59,629 nt of DNA from an uncultured bacterium (lineage in GTDB: Bacteria > Acidobacteriota > Thermoanaerobaculia > Multivoradales > J023): contig CALFAM010000074.1 of assembly GCA_937948815.1 (NCBI GenBank), forward strand, positions 1-59,629. Reading direction: 5' to 3'. Positions 28,186 through 35,985 of the stretch are shown one piece after another (position 1 is the first letter of the stretch; every line of letters begins with the position of its first letter). Position numbers and translations under genes: made by a program. The notes under the pieces are model-generated. The model was not told where the DNA came from, searched no databases, and was given only the letters and a program-made list of their open reading frames with translations.

Positions 28186-29553
28186 ATGCCTTCGACTACG
28201 AACACACAGACGAAACGCCCAGGCTCCAGAGATCCTCGTAGGGGCGGCATCCCAGCCGAGCCGCGCAACGCAGCGCGCGGGTGGCGTGCGCTCTGGTTGG
28301 CGCTCTTCCTGCTACTCGCGCCCAACGTCCTCGCGCAGGACACCTGGGAAGTGATCGATCTCGGCAACCTCGGCGGCGACCGAACGACACCTTCGCGCGT
28401 GGACGACGCCGGGCGCGTCGTCGGAGACGGCGAAACCGCGCTCACCGGCAAGTACGGCACCATCCGCCACGCTTTCGTCTGGCTACCAGAGGCCGAGTTC
28501 GGCCTGCCCGCCGGCATCAACGACCTCGGCACCCTCGGTGGCGACATGAGTCGCGCCTTGGACAGCAACGAGGCGGGGACGATCGTGGGTACGGCAGAGA
28601 CTGATCGTCCTGCTCCATTCGGCATGGAATCGCTTGCCTATACCTGGGACGACGGCATCATGACGGCCCTCCAGCTTGGCGTTCCGGGCGCTAGTTTCAG
28701 TCAAGGCAACGCTGTCAATCGTTTCGACGAAGTCGCGGGCTTGATCGGCAACGGCTTCAGCTGCCAACCCGCTGTCTGGTTACCAGCGCCAGCCCATGGG
28801 CTGGCGGCCGGTATCAACGTGCTGGCCCCGCTCGCACCGGCTCTTCTGGAAGGACGCGCAACTGCGATCAACGACCGCGGCCAGGTGGTCGGAGAGGCGT
28901 TCCTCGGCTGCGACATCTTCGGCAGCACAGCCTTCCTGTGGCTTCCCGAGCCGGCGCTCGGCCTGCCCGCCGGTGGGCATGACCTGACGCCCGAGATCGG
29001 TGAGTTCGAGCTGGCCGAGCCGACCGCCATTACCAACGACGGAACGATCGTCGGATGGAAGCTCAGAAACATCAGCATTTCGCCGCAATCGGCCACTCGC
29101 GCGGACTTGGAAGCGCTCGCCGAGAAAGGCGTTGCGCTTCCATTCGAAGCCTGGGTCTGGCAGACCGGCACATTGACCATGCTGCCGCCCCTGCCTGAAA
29201 TCGACGGCTTCGTCGCCGTCGCCCAAGCCTTTGACCTCAACGACCGCGGGACGATTGTCGGCACCTCGAACGCCACCGCCGTCGCTTGGGAAGACGGGAG
29301 GATCATCGATCTGAACGATCGCCTGCCCGCAGGCAGCGGCTGGCAATTGGCGGAAGCTGTGTCGATCAACGAACGCGGCGAGATCACGGGTACCGGAACC
29401 TTGGATGGCGTACCAGCCGCCTTTCTCCTGCGACCAGCACAGCTCGGAGCGGTACCGATTCCCAGCCTCGGAGGCTTCGGACTCGTGGTTTTGGCCGCGT
29501 TGCTCACCATCCTTACCCTGGTGCATCTTCGCCGCTCGGCCGCCCGTGCCTGA
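28186..29553 (+). CDS. Secreted HAF-repeat protein with IPTL-CTERM-like tail
   Basis: This 455-residue protein starts at ATG 28186 behind GGGAGAGAG. It has an Arg-rich N-region of about 30 residues and then a signal-peptide hydrophobic core ending in VLAQ. The body is built of HAF-type repeats of about 40-60 residues with recurring DLGxLGG, INDxGxVVG and AFVWLP motifs, as in the extracellular HAF family; these probably form a beta propeller. The C-terminus has IPSLGGFGL, a hydrophobic helix and a LRR basic end, like the IPTL-CTERM signal of the 9720-14429 protein. It would be anchored or processed at the outer surface. The function is unknown. A kinase gene follows after 118 bases. Confidence 0.85.
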   Translation: MPSTTNTQTKRPGSRDPRRGGIPAEPRNAARGWRALWLALFLLLAPNVLAQDTWEVIDLGNLGGDRTTPSRVDDAGRVVGDGETALTGKYGTIRHAFVWLPEAEFGLPAGINDLGTLGGDMSRALDSNEAGTIVGTAETDRPAPFGMESLAYTWDDGIMTALQLGVPGASFSQGNAVNRFDEVAGLIGNGFSCQPAVWLPAPAHGLAAGINVLAPLAPALLEGRATAINDRGQVVGEAFLGCDIFGSTAFLWLPEPALGLPAGGHDLTPEIGEFELAEPTAITNDGTIVGWKLRNISISPQSATRADLEALAEKGVALPFEAWVWQTGTLTMLPPLPEIDGFVAVAQAFDLNDRGTIVGTSNATAVAWEDGRIIDLNDRLPAGSGWQLAEAVSINERGEITGTGTLDGVPAAFLLRPAQLGAVPIPSLGGFGLVVLAALLTILTLVHLRRSAARA

Positions 29554-29671
29554 TGAGCCAGCGACAGGGTGCTGGTCCCGGAGCCTCACCCATCGATCCC
29601 TGAATCTCGGCGGTGGAGCGCTCGCGCCGGTAGGATGAATCCAGAAGCGAGCATGAGCAGTGAGGTCGAGC

Positions 29672-31885
29672 ATGGTGGATCGGGAAACGACAGCGACAGC
29701 GATGTGGCCGCAGCTCAGCGAGATCGTCGACCAGGCGCTCGACTTGCCCAAGCATCGTCGCGTGCCGTGGCTTCGCCAACGCTGCGGCAACGATGCAGAG
29801 CTTCTGGCCAAGGCCTCGGCGCTCCTGGCCCTCGACACCGAAGCCCTCGATCGTCAGTCACAGCCGATCGTCTCCCTGCGTTCACCCAAGCCAGAGAGCA
29901 TCGGCCCTTACGAGGTCCTCGAAGAGATCGGCTATGGCGGCATGGCGACGGTCTATCTCGCCCGCGACGCATCCGGCGAAGACACGCGCCCTGTCGCCAT
30001 CAAGGTGCTCCACCGAGGGTTTGAGCGGCTCGACGTCGAGCGCCGGTTCCGGCTCGAAGCGCAGATTCTCGACCGCTTCCGCCATCCGCATATTGCCGCC
30101 CTCTTCGCCGCCGGCAAAACCGAGGATGGCCGGCCCTACCTGGTCATGGAGCGTGTCCAAGGCGAACCGATCGACCATTTCTGCACGCGCCGAAAGCTCG
30201 GTCTCCGCGGCACCATTCGGCTCTTCCAGCGCGTCTGCCGCGCCGTCTCCCATGCGCATCGGAACCTCGTGGTCCACCGTGACCTGAAGCCGTCCAACAT
30301 CCTGGTCACCGAGGACGGCGAACCCAAGCTGCTCGACTTTGGCATTGCGGAGCTCCTCGACCCCGACCTCGGCCAGCAGAGCCGGCCGGCCGATCGCGAC
30401 GCGGCAGCCTTGACCCCCCAGTACGCCAGCCCGGAACAGCTCGCAGGCGCCCCGGCGACCACCTCCTGTGACGTCTACAGCCTCGGTATCGTGCTCTACG
30501 AGTTACTCACCGGCAGACGCCCCGTCGGTTCGTCGGATGGGGTCGCGGCACCGAGCGGGCACGAACAGGCCATGACGCTGCCGAGCCAGGCCCTCGGCAC
30601 CCTCGGTGACTCCCGCGATCGACGGCGCCGTGGTTGGCGGTTGCATGGGGATCTGGACGCCATCATGCTCAAGGCCCTGGCCCCAGAAGCAGGGGAGCGC
30701 TATGCCTCGGTGGAGCAATTCGAAGCCGATCTCGACCGTCACCTCGCCGATCTACCGGTGCACGCGCGACCGACCGGCGGCCTGTACCGGTTCGGCAAGC
30801 TGCTCCGGCGCCAACGGCGCGCGGTTGCGGCGACCCTGGTCATCGCCCTCGCCCTCGGCTGGTTCGTCGGCGAACGCGAGCGACAGCGCCGGGAAATTCG
30901 AGACCAACGCGACAAAGCGCTCGCCATGCAGGAGTTCCTGTTCGATGTCTTTGGCCAGGCGGATCCGCGCCAGGGCTTCACCGGTCGCTCAGAGGTCCGC
31001 GAAGTGCTCCACAGCGGCGTCGAGCGCATCGACCAGCTCGACGACCAGCCCGCGCTTCAAGGCGATTTCGCGCAGGTGCTCGGGCAGGTCTACTTCAATC
31101 TTGGGATCTACGAAGATGGCCAGGCGCTCCTCGACCGAGCGCTTGCGCTTCATTCCGCTCAGCGGGGACCGAGCAGTCCCGAAGTCGCAGCAACGCGCGA
31201 CCTCCTCGGGCAGCTACTCGCCGAGACCGACGATCTCGAGGCGTCAGCCGACCATCTCGAGAAGGCTCTGGTCATCCGTCGCGCCGAGCGGCCGCAGGAT
31301 CCAGAGGCTCTCGCCGCGGTGATCAACAACCTGGCCTTGACGCGCCACCGCCAGGGCCAACAGGCGGAGGCCGAGCGCCTGGCGCGAGAGAGCCTCACCT
31401 TGCGGCGGAGCGTCTGGGGCGACGACCACCTCGAGACCGCGATCGGCCTTCACAACCTTGGCTACGTGCTCATGAACGTCGAGTCGATCGAGCCGTCGGA
31501 GCTGATCGATCTGTTCTCGGCTGGACTCGAAATTCGCCTTCGGCAGCTCGACGAGAACCATCCCGATGTCGCGGTCTCGCGCAACAACCTCGGTGCAGCG
31601 CTGATCAGCGTCGAGCGCTATGCGGAAGCCGAGGAGCAAATTCGCCAAGCCGTCGAGGTTTGGCGATCGTTCCTCGGCGACGACCACATCAATGTCTTCT
31701 CTGGCAAGTTGAATCAAGCCATGCTCCGCTTCAAGTCGGGCGATGCCCCCGCGGCGCTCGCCATGCTCGAGCCGCTTCGCGATCGGATGCTCGAGATCCT
31801 CGGCCCCGATCACTTCCTCAGCCGCGGCATCAGCACGCGGATCGACGAAGTTCGTGAGGCCGCCCAGCAAGCTGAGAGCGAGTGA
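29672..31885 (+). CDS. Ser/Thr protein kinase with C-terminal TPR domain
   Basis: This 737-residue Hanks-type kinase starts at ATG 29672 (GTG 29660 is an alternative). A helical N-terminal region resembles that seen in acidobacterial kinases. The kinase domain spans about residues 74-365: glycine loop IGYGGMATVY, lysine in VAIKVL, catalytic HRDLKPSN, DFG and a YASPEQ activation segment. One membrane helix lies near residues 385-402. About eight TPR-like units follow, probably periplasmic or protein-docking. It is convergent with an ECF sigma gene of the TIGR02999 type 22 bases away, a pairing common in Acidobacteria and Planctomycetes. The kinase would signal to, or with, that sigma factor. 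Key residues are intact. Confidence 0.95.
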   Translation: MVDRETTATAMWPQLSEIVDQALDLPKHRRVPWLRQRCGNDAELLAKASALLALDTEALDRQSQPIVSLRSPKPESIGPYEVLEEIGYGGMATVYLARDASGEDTRPVAIKVLHRGFERLDVERRFRLEAQILDRFRHPHIAALFAAGKTEDGRPYLVMERVQGEPIDHFCTRRKLGLRGTIRLFQRVCRAVSHAHRNLVVHRDLKPSNILVTEDGEPKLLDFGIAELLDPDLGQQSRPADRDAAALTPQYASPEQLAGAPATTSCDVYSLGIVLYELLTGRRPVGSSDGVAAPSGHEQAMTLPSQALGTLGDSRDRRRRGWRLHGDLDAIMLKALAPEAGERYASVEQFEADLDRHLADLPVHARPTGGLYRFGKLLRRQRRAVAATLVIALALGWFVGERERQRREIRDQRDKALAMQEFLFDVFGQADPRQGFTGRSEVREVLHSGVERIDQLDDQPALQGDFAQVLGQVYFNLGIYEDGQALLDRALALHSAQRGPSSPEVAATRDLLGQLLAETDDLEASADHLEKALVIRRAERPQDPEALAAVINNLALTRHRQGQQAEAERLARESLTLRRSVWGDDHLETAIGLHNLGYVLMNVESIEPSELIDLFSAGLEIRLRQLDENHPDVAVSRNNLGAALISVERYAEAEEQIRQAVEVWRSFLGDDHINVFSGKLNQAMLRFKSGDAPAALAMLEPLRDRMLEILGPDHFLSRGISTRIDEVREAAQQAESE

Positions 31886-31907
31886 TCCGAAACCAGCCAG
31901 CCGTGGA

Positions 31908-32519
31908 TCAGCGGGCGCCCAGCTCGTGGACGAGCCACCGACGCGCGACCTGCCAGTCGCGCTCCACCGTCGCCTTGGAGCTCTGGGTCACGCTGGCGAT
32001 CTCACCCATGGTCAGCCCCGCGAAGAACCGCAACTCGACGACCTGACCCCGCCTCGGATCGCGTCTCTCGAGCCGGCCCAGGAGCTCATGGAGGGCCAGG
32101 ATCGTCTCCGGATCATGGGAGGCTTGCTCGGGTGCCCGGTCGAACGCCTCGTCGAGCACCATGACATCGACACCACCACCTCGCTTCGCAGCGCTTCGCC
32201 TGCGCAGGTAGTCGACCAGCAGGTCGCGGATCACCTTCGAGGCAAGCGCGAAGAAGTGCGCCCGCGAAGGAAAGACCTTGCCGGGGCGGCTGGCAAGCCG
32301 CAAGAACGCCTCGTTGACGATCGCAGTCGGCTGAAGCGTCGGCGTCGATCCGAGATTGCGAACATGGTGCGCCGCGAGCGTGCGCAACTCGTCGATCACC
32401 AGCGGAACGAGCTTCGCGAAGGCTTCACGATCGCCCTGGGCGGTTTCTTGTGTCCACTGCTCCAGAACGAGTGTGAGCTCGCCCTGATCACCGGCATCGG
32501 GCTGGCGGAAGTTCTTCAT
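31908..32519 (-). CDS. ECF-subfamily RNA polymerase sigma factor (TIGR02999-like)
   Basis: This 203-residue sigma factor has region 2 (about residues 20-95, with the block VIDELRTLAAHHVR) and region 4 (about 140-200, with LRFFAGLTMGEIASVTQSS and the recognition helix KATVERDW). Its sequence resembles the TIGR02999 family, whose members usually neighbour Ser/Thr kinases rather than classical membrane anti-sigma factors. No anti-sigma gene is visible. It is convergent with the kinase-TPR gene and divergent from a small Cys-rich secreted protein gene. It is thus likely that kinase activity controls sigma activity. Direct targets are unknown; the divergent small gene is the first candidate. Confidence 0.93.
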   Translation of the reverse strand: MKNFRQPDAGDQGELTLVLEQWTQETAQGDREAFAKLVPLVIDELRTLAAHHVRNLGSTPTLQPTAIVNEAFLRLASRPGKVFPSRAHFFALASKVIRDLLVDYLRRRSAAKRGGGVDVMVLDEAFDRAPEQASHDPETILALHELLGRLERRDPRRGQVVELRFFAGLTMGEIASVTQSSKATVERDWQVARRWLVHELGAR

Positions 32520-32698
32520 CGAGACTCAATCTACCCTCACGAGGGCCAACGAACCTTTCGAAACACTGAGCGTTCTTTGAAGAGCCTTTGGGCTGGTCGC
32601 GCCTCACCGCGTAGCCAACTCGACATACGGCAAGGCTGCCGACTCGCACGACATACCCAATGAGGGCTTTGGAGATCGGATTGCGGTGGTCTTTTTGA

Positions 32699-32725
32699 GC
32701 CGCTGACTCATGCTGAGTCGGCGGC
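32699..32725 (+). promoter_or_regulatory. Leader stem-loop abutting the Shine-Dalgarno of the Cys-rich gene
   Basis: GCCGCTGACTCA (32699-32710) pairs with TGAGTCGGCGGC (32714-32725) through 12 positions with one U-G wobble and a 3-base loop. The ribosome binding site AAAGGAGG begins only about one base later. It is too stable to be accidental and could control translation or message life. A run of five T precedes rather than follows it, so it is not a plus-strand intrinsic terminator. Confidence 0.65.
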
Positions 32726-32741
32726 AAAGGAGGATCGCCAC

Positions 32742-33062
32742 ATGAGAAAGCTCTGTCTGCTAGCCGTCATTCTATGCCTCGGAATGCCGAGTCTCGCTGC
32801 TGCCGGGGACGGAATACCGCCATGGCGCTGTGAGTGCGAGTATTGCTACAACCATCCCTACGAAACCTGCACGGCAGCCCCCATTCATGGCGGAGGCACA
32901 GGGACCTGTTCCATGTTCGTCTACCTTTTCTGTTTCCCGCCGGGCGCCATGCCCGAGGCCAGCGCAGCGAGCTGCACGGAGTCCGACGTCCCGAGCTGGC
33001 TTCTCCTGCCGGCTGACGCGGCCGTCGCTGCCGAACAAGCGGCAGACGTGAAGCGAGGCTAG
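32742..33062 (+). CDS. Small secreted Cys-rich protein
   Basis: I do not recognise this 106-residue protein. ATG 32742 follows AAAGGAGG at good distance. A 21-residue signal peptide ends in LAAAG. The mature chain carries seven cysteines, five of them within about 30 residues (CECEYC motif, then C-x-AAP and GTC), suggesting disulfide bonds or metal binding. The C-terminal 30 residues are Ala-rich without cysteine. Its stop TAG shares the four bases CTAG with the stop of the convergent amidase gene. It is divergent from the ECF sigma gene and carries a strong leader hairpin, so it may be a regulated member of that stress or signalling locus. Confidence 0.72.
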   Translation: MRKLCLLAVILCLGMPSLAAAGDGIPPWRCECEYCYNHPYETCTAAPIHGGGTGTCSMFVYLFCFPPGAMPEASAASCTESDVPSWLLLPADAAVAAEQAADVKRG

Positions 33063-34723
33063 ACGGCGAGATCGGCTCGCAAGAGAAATCGCGGCGGCCG
33101 GCGTTGGGCCGTCGCGCTTTCGAAGGCAGAGGCCAGCCCGAGCAGACGCGGCTCGCTCCATGGCCCGCCCAGGAAAGACAACCCCACCGGAAGACCGAAT
33201 ACGGCTCCCGCCGGCACCGTGATGTGGGGGTAGCCGGAAACCGCGCTGGCCGTCGAGCTGCCGCCCCCGTAGTGATCCCCATTGATGAGATCGGTCGTCC
33301 AGGCAGGCCCGCCTGTGGGCGCAACGATCGCATCCAGCCGGTGCTCGGCGAGCACCCGGTCCAGCCCCTCGTCTCGCGACTTCTTGCGACAAAGCGCCAA
33401 CGCATCGCGATAAGCCTGCTCACTCAGCGGGCCCTTGGCTTCGGCCTCGAGAAAGATCTCTTGGCCAAAGTAGGGCATCGAACGGTCAGCGTTCTCCTCG
33501 TTGAAGCGGATCAGCTCGGCCAGAGATCGATAGCGGGTGTCCGGACCACGTTTCGCCAGATAGGCGTTCACGTCTGCCTTGAACTCGTAGAGCAAGACCT
33601 CGTACTCGGCCGCTCCGATCTCGCCGATCGACGGCATCTCGATCGGGTCGACCAGCTCGGCACCACCGTCACGCAGCGTCGCGAGCGCCGTCTCGAGCAC
33701 GGCATCGACACGCTCATGGAAACCGAACCGCGCCCGCCAGACGCCGATTCGCGCGCCCCGAAGACTGTCCGCGTCGAGAAAAGGTAGGTAGTCCGCGTGA
33801 CCATGGTCCGCGCTCGCCGCGGTCGCAGGATCGCGCGCATCGACACCGGCGAGCGCACCGAGCAAGAGCGCGGCATCGCGAACCGTACGGCACATGGGGC
33901 CAGCGGTGTCCTGGCTGTGGGCGAGTGGAACGATCCCGGCACGGCTGATCAGCCCGAGCGTGGGCTTGATGCCCACGACGCCATTGGCGGAAGACGGGCA
34001 GACCACCGACCCGTCCGTTTCCGTACCGACGGCAAGCGCACAGAGGTTGGCCGATACCGCCGCGCCCGAGCCCGAGCTCGAGCCGCACGGGTTGCGATCC
34101 AGGGCGTAGGGGTTCTTCACCTGTCCGCCACGGCCGCTCCAGCCCGAGGACGAACGCTCGGATCGAAAATTGGCCCACTCGGAGAGATTGGCCTTGCCGA
34201 GAATGACCGCCCCGGCCTCCCGCAACCGGCGCGCCACCGTCGAGTCCTCCAACGCGACGGTGCCTTCGAGGGCCAGTGAACCCGCGGTGGTCGTCATGCC
34301 GTCAGCCGTGTCGATATTGTCCTTGATCATCACCGGAACACCATGGAGCGGGCCACGAGGGCCACGCTCCTGTCGCTCGCGATCGAGCGCCGACGCCACG
34401 CTGCGGGCATCCGGGTTGACCTCGAGTACCGCGCGCAACGTCGGTCCACGACGATCGATCGCGTCAATGCGATCTAGGTAGGCTTCGGTGATCGAAAGCA
34501 CGGACTGCTCTCCGGATGCGATGGCCTCCGAAAGCTGGCTGACGGTCCACTCCTCGAACGGGAAGGAAGTCACCGAGTCGCCCCAGCCCGGAGACCCTTC
34601 TGGCGACGATTCGGCGGAGGCTCGGGCCCCACTGGGGGAAGCGGGAGCCGAGGAATCACACCCGGCGGCCGCTGTCAGCGCGGCTCCCGCCGCAGAGAGC
34701 TTGAGGAAGTCTCGACGATCCAT
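33059..34723 (-). CDS. Exported amidase-signature family enzyme
   Basis: This 554-residue protein starts at ATG 34723 with GGAGG five bases upstream. The N-terminus has a Tat-type motif (DRRDFLK) followed by a lipobox-like AAAGC, so it may be a Tat-exported lipoprotein. The amidase signature domain covers most of the chain. The catalytic lysine lies in MIKDNIDTA near residue 130, and the Gly/Ser block GSSSGSGAAV near 220 is followed by TDGSVVCPSS, giving the Ser-cisSer-Lys triad. It would hydrolyse an amide outside the cytoplasm; the substrate is unknown. A gene for a secreted unknown protein lies 25 bases upstream on the same strand and is likely cotranscribed. Its stop overlaps that of the Cys-rich protein gene. 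Confidence 0.92.
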   Translation of the reverse strand: MDRRDFLKLSAAGAALTAAAGCDSSAPASPSGARASAESSPEGSPGWGDSVTSFPFEEWTVSQLSEAIASGEQSVLSITEAYLDRIDAIDRRGPTLRAVLEVNPDARSVASALDRERQERGPRGPLHGVPVMIKDNIDTADGMTTTAGSLALEGTVALEDSTVARRLREAGAVILGKANLSEWANFRSERSSSGWSGRGGQVKNPYALDRNPCGSSSGSGAAVSANLCALAVGTETDGSVVCPSSANGVVGIKPTLGLISRAGIVPLAHSQDTAGPMCRTVRDAALLLGALAGVDARDPATAASADHGHADYLPFLDADSLRGARIGVWRARFGFHERVDAVLETALATLRDGGAELVDPIEMPSIGEIGAAEYEVLLYEFKADVNAYLAKRGPDTRYRSLAELIRFNEENADRSMPYFGQEIFLEAEAKGPLSEQAYRDALALCRKKSRDEGLDRVLAEHRLDAIVAPTGGPAWTTDLINGDHYGGGSSTASAVSGYPHITVPAGAVFGLPVGLSFLGGPWSEPRLLGLASAFESATAQRRPPRFLLRADLAV

Positions 34724-34748
34724 CACAGCCTCCAGATCATGTTTCTGC

Positions 34749-35792
34749 TCACGGCGCCTCGGCGGCGGCGCCGGCTTCGGCAGGCTTGGTTCGCAGCTGT
34801 CCACGGAAGGCCGTGACCTGCCCGGAGGGAACGGTGAACACGGCGGGGCCAACAAGCTCGAGCTGCGCCGACTCAACTGTCACGCGCGCCGGGCCCTTGG
34901 CCATGCCGAACCAAACGGCCTGCAGCCGATCGCGCTCGTCGATCACCAGGTCGGGCTCACGGGTACCCGCGCTGCCATCGAGACGAAGTGCGACTGCAGC
35001 ATGCCGCGCCGCGCCTTCTGCTGGCCGCTCGAGCACGACCCAGCAATCGCCCGTGCCGGGCGCCGGCGGCTGCGGTGTCACATAGGTGACGGTTCCCGCG
35101 TAAATCCAGGCCGGTCTCGCCAGGGCCGCATAGGTTCTGGAGGCACGATCGTAGGCCGCCGCAAAGACCCGGCCTGCGGGCATACGCACGCCGCCCGTGA
35201 CCTTCTCTCCAGTCACTTCACGCAGCAGCGCATGGCCCGGTGGCTGGCCGAACCACGATTGACCGTCGGTATGCATCAGCACCAGGGCGGTAGACGGGGT
35301 CACGCTCGCCTGTGGAGAAAGACCGATCCGCCCAGCCCCGACCGTCGGCACTTCGATCTCGCGCGCTGGGTTCCAAGCCTCGCCACCCGACTCGCTCACG
35401 GCCGCGACTTCGAGCACGTACTGCGCCGGGCTCATCCGCGTATCCGTCTCCACCCAATACCGATACTGGCCTGCGGCAAGCGCGTGAGGGGTGCCACACG
35501 GCAACCGCCTGGCATTGGCAAGCGCCGCTTGCTCGACGACGACCCGGCACGCATCCTGGGACGGCAGTCGCTCATTGGACGATCCGTCGACTGCCCAGAA
35601 CGTGACGGTCCGCTCGGAGGGTGTCGCGGGCAGCAGCTCGGGTCCCGGCACGTCGGCAACGAGTCCGGGGCTCCAGACGAGGAGAAGCCCGGCAGCCAAA
35701 GATCGGGCACCGCGGGCCTTCCGAGAAACACGGATTTCGGACACGTCGCGACGCAGCAGCAGGATCCGCATTCGATCTAGGTTCCTCTCCAT
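34749..35792 (-). CDS. Secreted hypothetical protein, amidase operon partner
   Basis: I do not recognise this 347-residue protein. Possible starts are ATG 35792 and ATG 35771; the second has AGAGGA upstream. The N-terminus is an Arg-rich signal peptide with a hydrophobic core near residues 28-45, ending near GLVADV. The mature part is beta-rich and has features of modules that bind surface ligands: YRYWVETD near residue 130, a vicinal PTVGAGRIGLS segment, and a Trp-bearing GDCWVVLE segment. The C-terminus ends Ala- and Glu-rich. It lies 25 bases upstream of the amidase gene, so a shared transcript is likely. The gene is divergent from the c-di-GMP protein gene, with a 193-base promoter region between them. 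Confidence 0.7.
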   Translation of the reverse strand: MERNLDRMRILLLRRDVSEIRVSRKARGARSLAAGLLLVWSPGLVADVPGPELLPATPSERTVTFWAVDGSSNERLPSQDACRVVVEQAALANARRLPCGTPHALAAGQYRYWVETDTRMSPAQYVLEVAAVSESGGEAWNPAREIEVPTVGAGRIGLSPQASVTPSTALVLMHTDGQSWFGQPPGHALLREVTGEKVTGGVRMPAGRVFAAAYDRASRTYAALARPAWIYAGTVTYVTPQPPAPGTGDCWVVLERPAEGAARHAAVALRLDGSAGTREPDLVIDERDRLQAVWFGMAKGPARVTVESAQLELVGPAVFTVPSGQVTAFRGQLRTKPAEAGAAAEAP

Positions 35793-35985
35793 GAGCCCTA
35801 GCGTATCCGGCCGACAGCGATTCGGGCTGCTGGGCTGCATCCCGCTGTGCGAGCCGTTCAAGCCGAGCGCGTCGATTCGAACGAAAAGCGTCGGTAGCCG
35901 AGTGCTGACGATTGATTCGGGCTAGGATCAGGGGATCAGCGTCAGGATGAGGGGGCTTTCGATGTGGGTCCTGCACGTTTGAGGA

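Noticed and set aside
32551..32575. ECF-like promoter GAACC-N15-CGTTC between the sigma and Cys-rich genes
   Set aside because: Each box is short and the implied leader is about 160 bases; the target motif of this sigma group is not known to me, so it is only noted.
35771..35861. N-terminal extension of the amidase-operon protein to 35861
   Set aside because: The extra residues precede a signal peptide, so a start at 35792 or 35771 is preferred.
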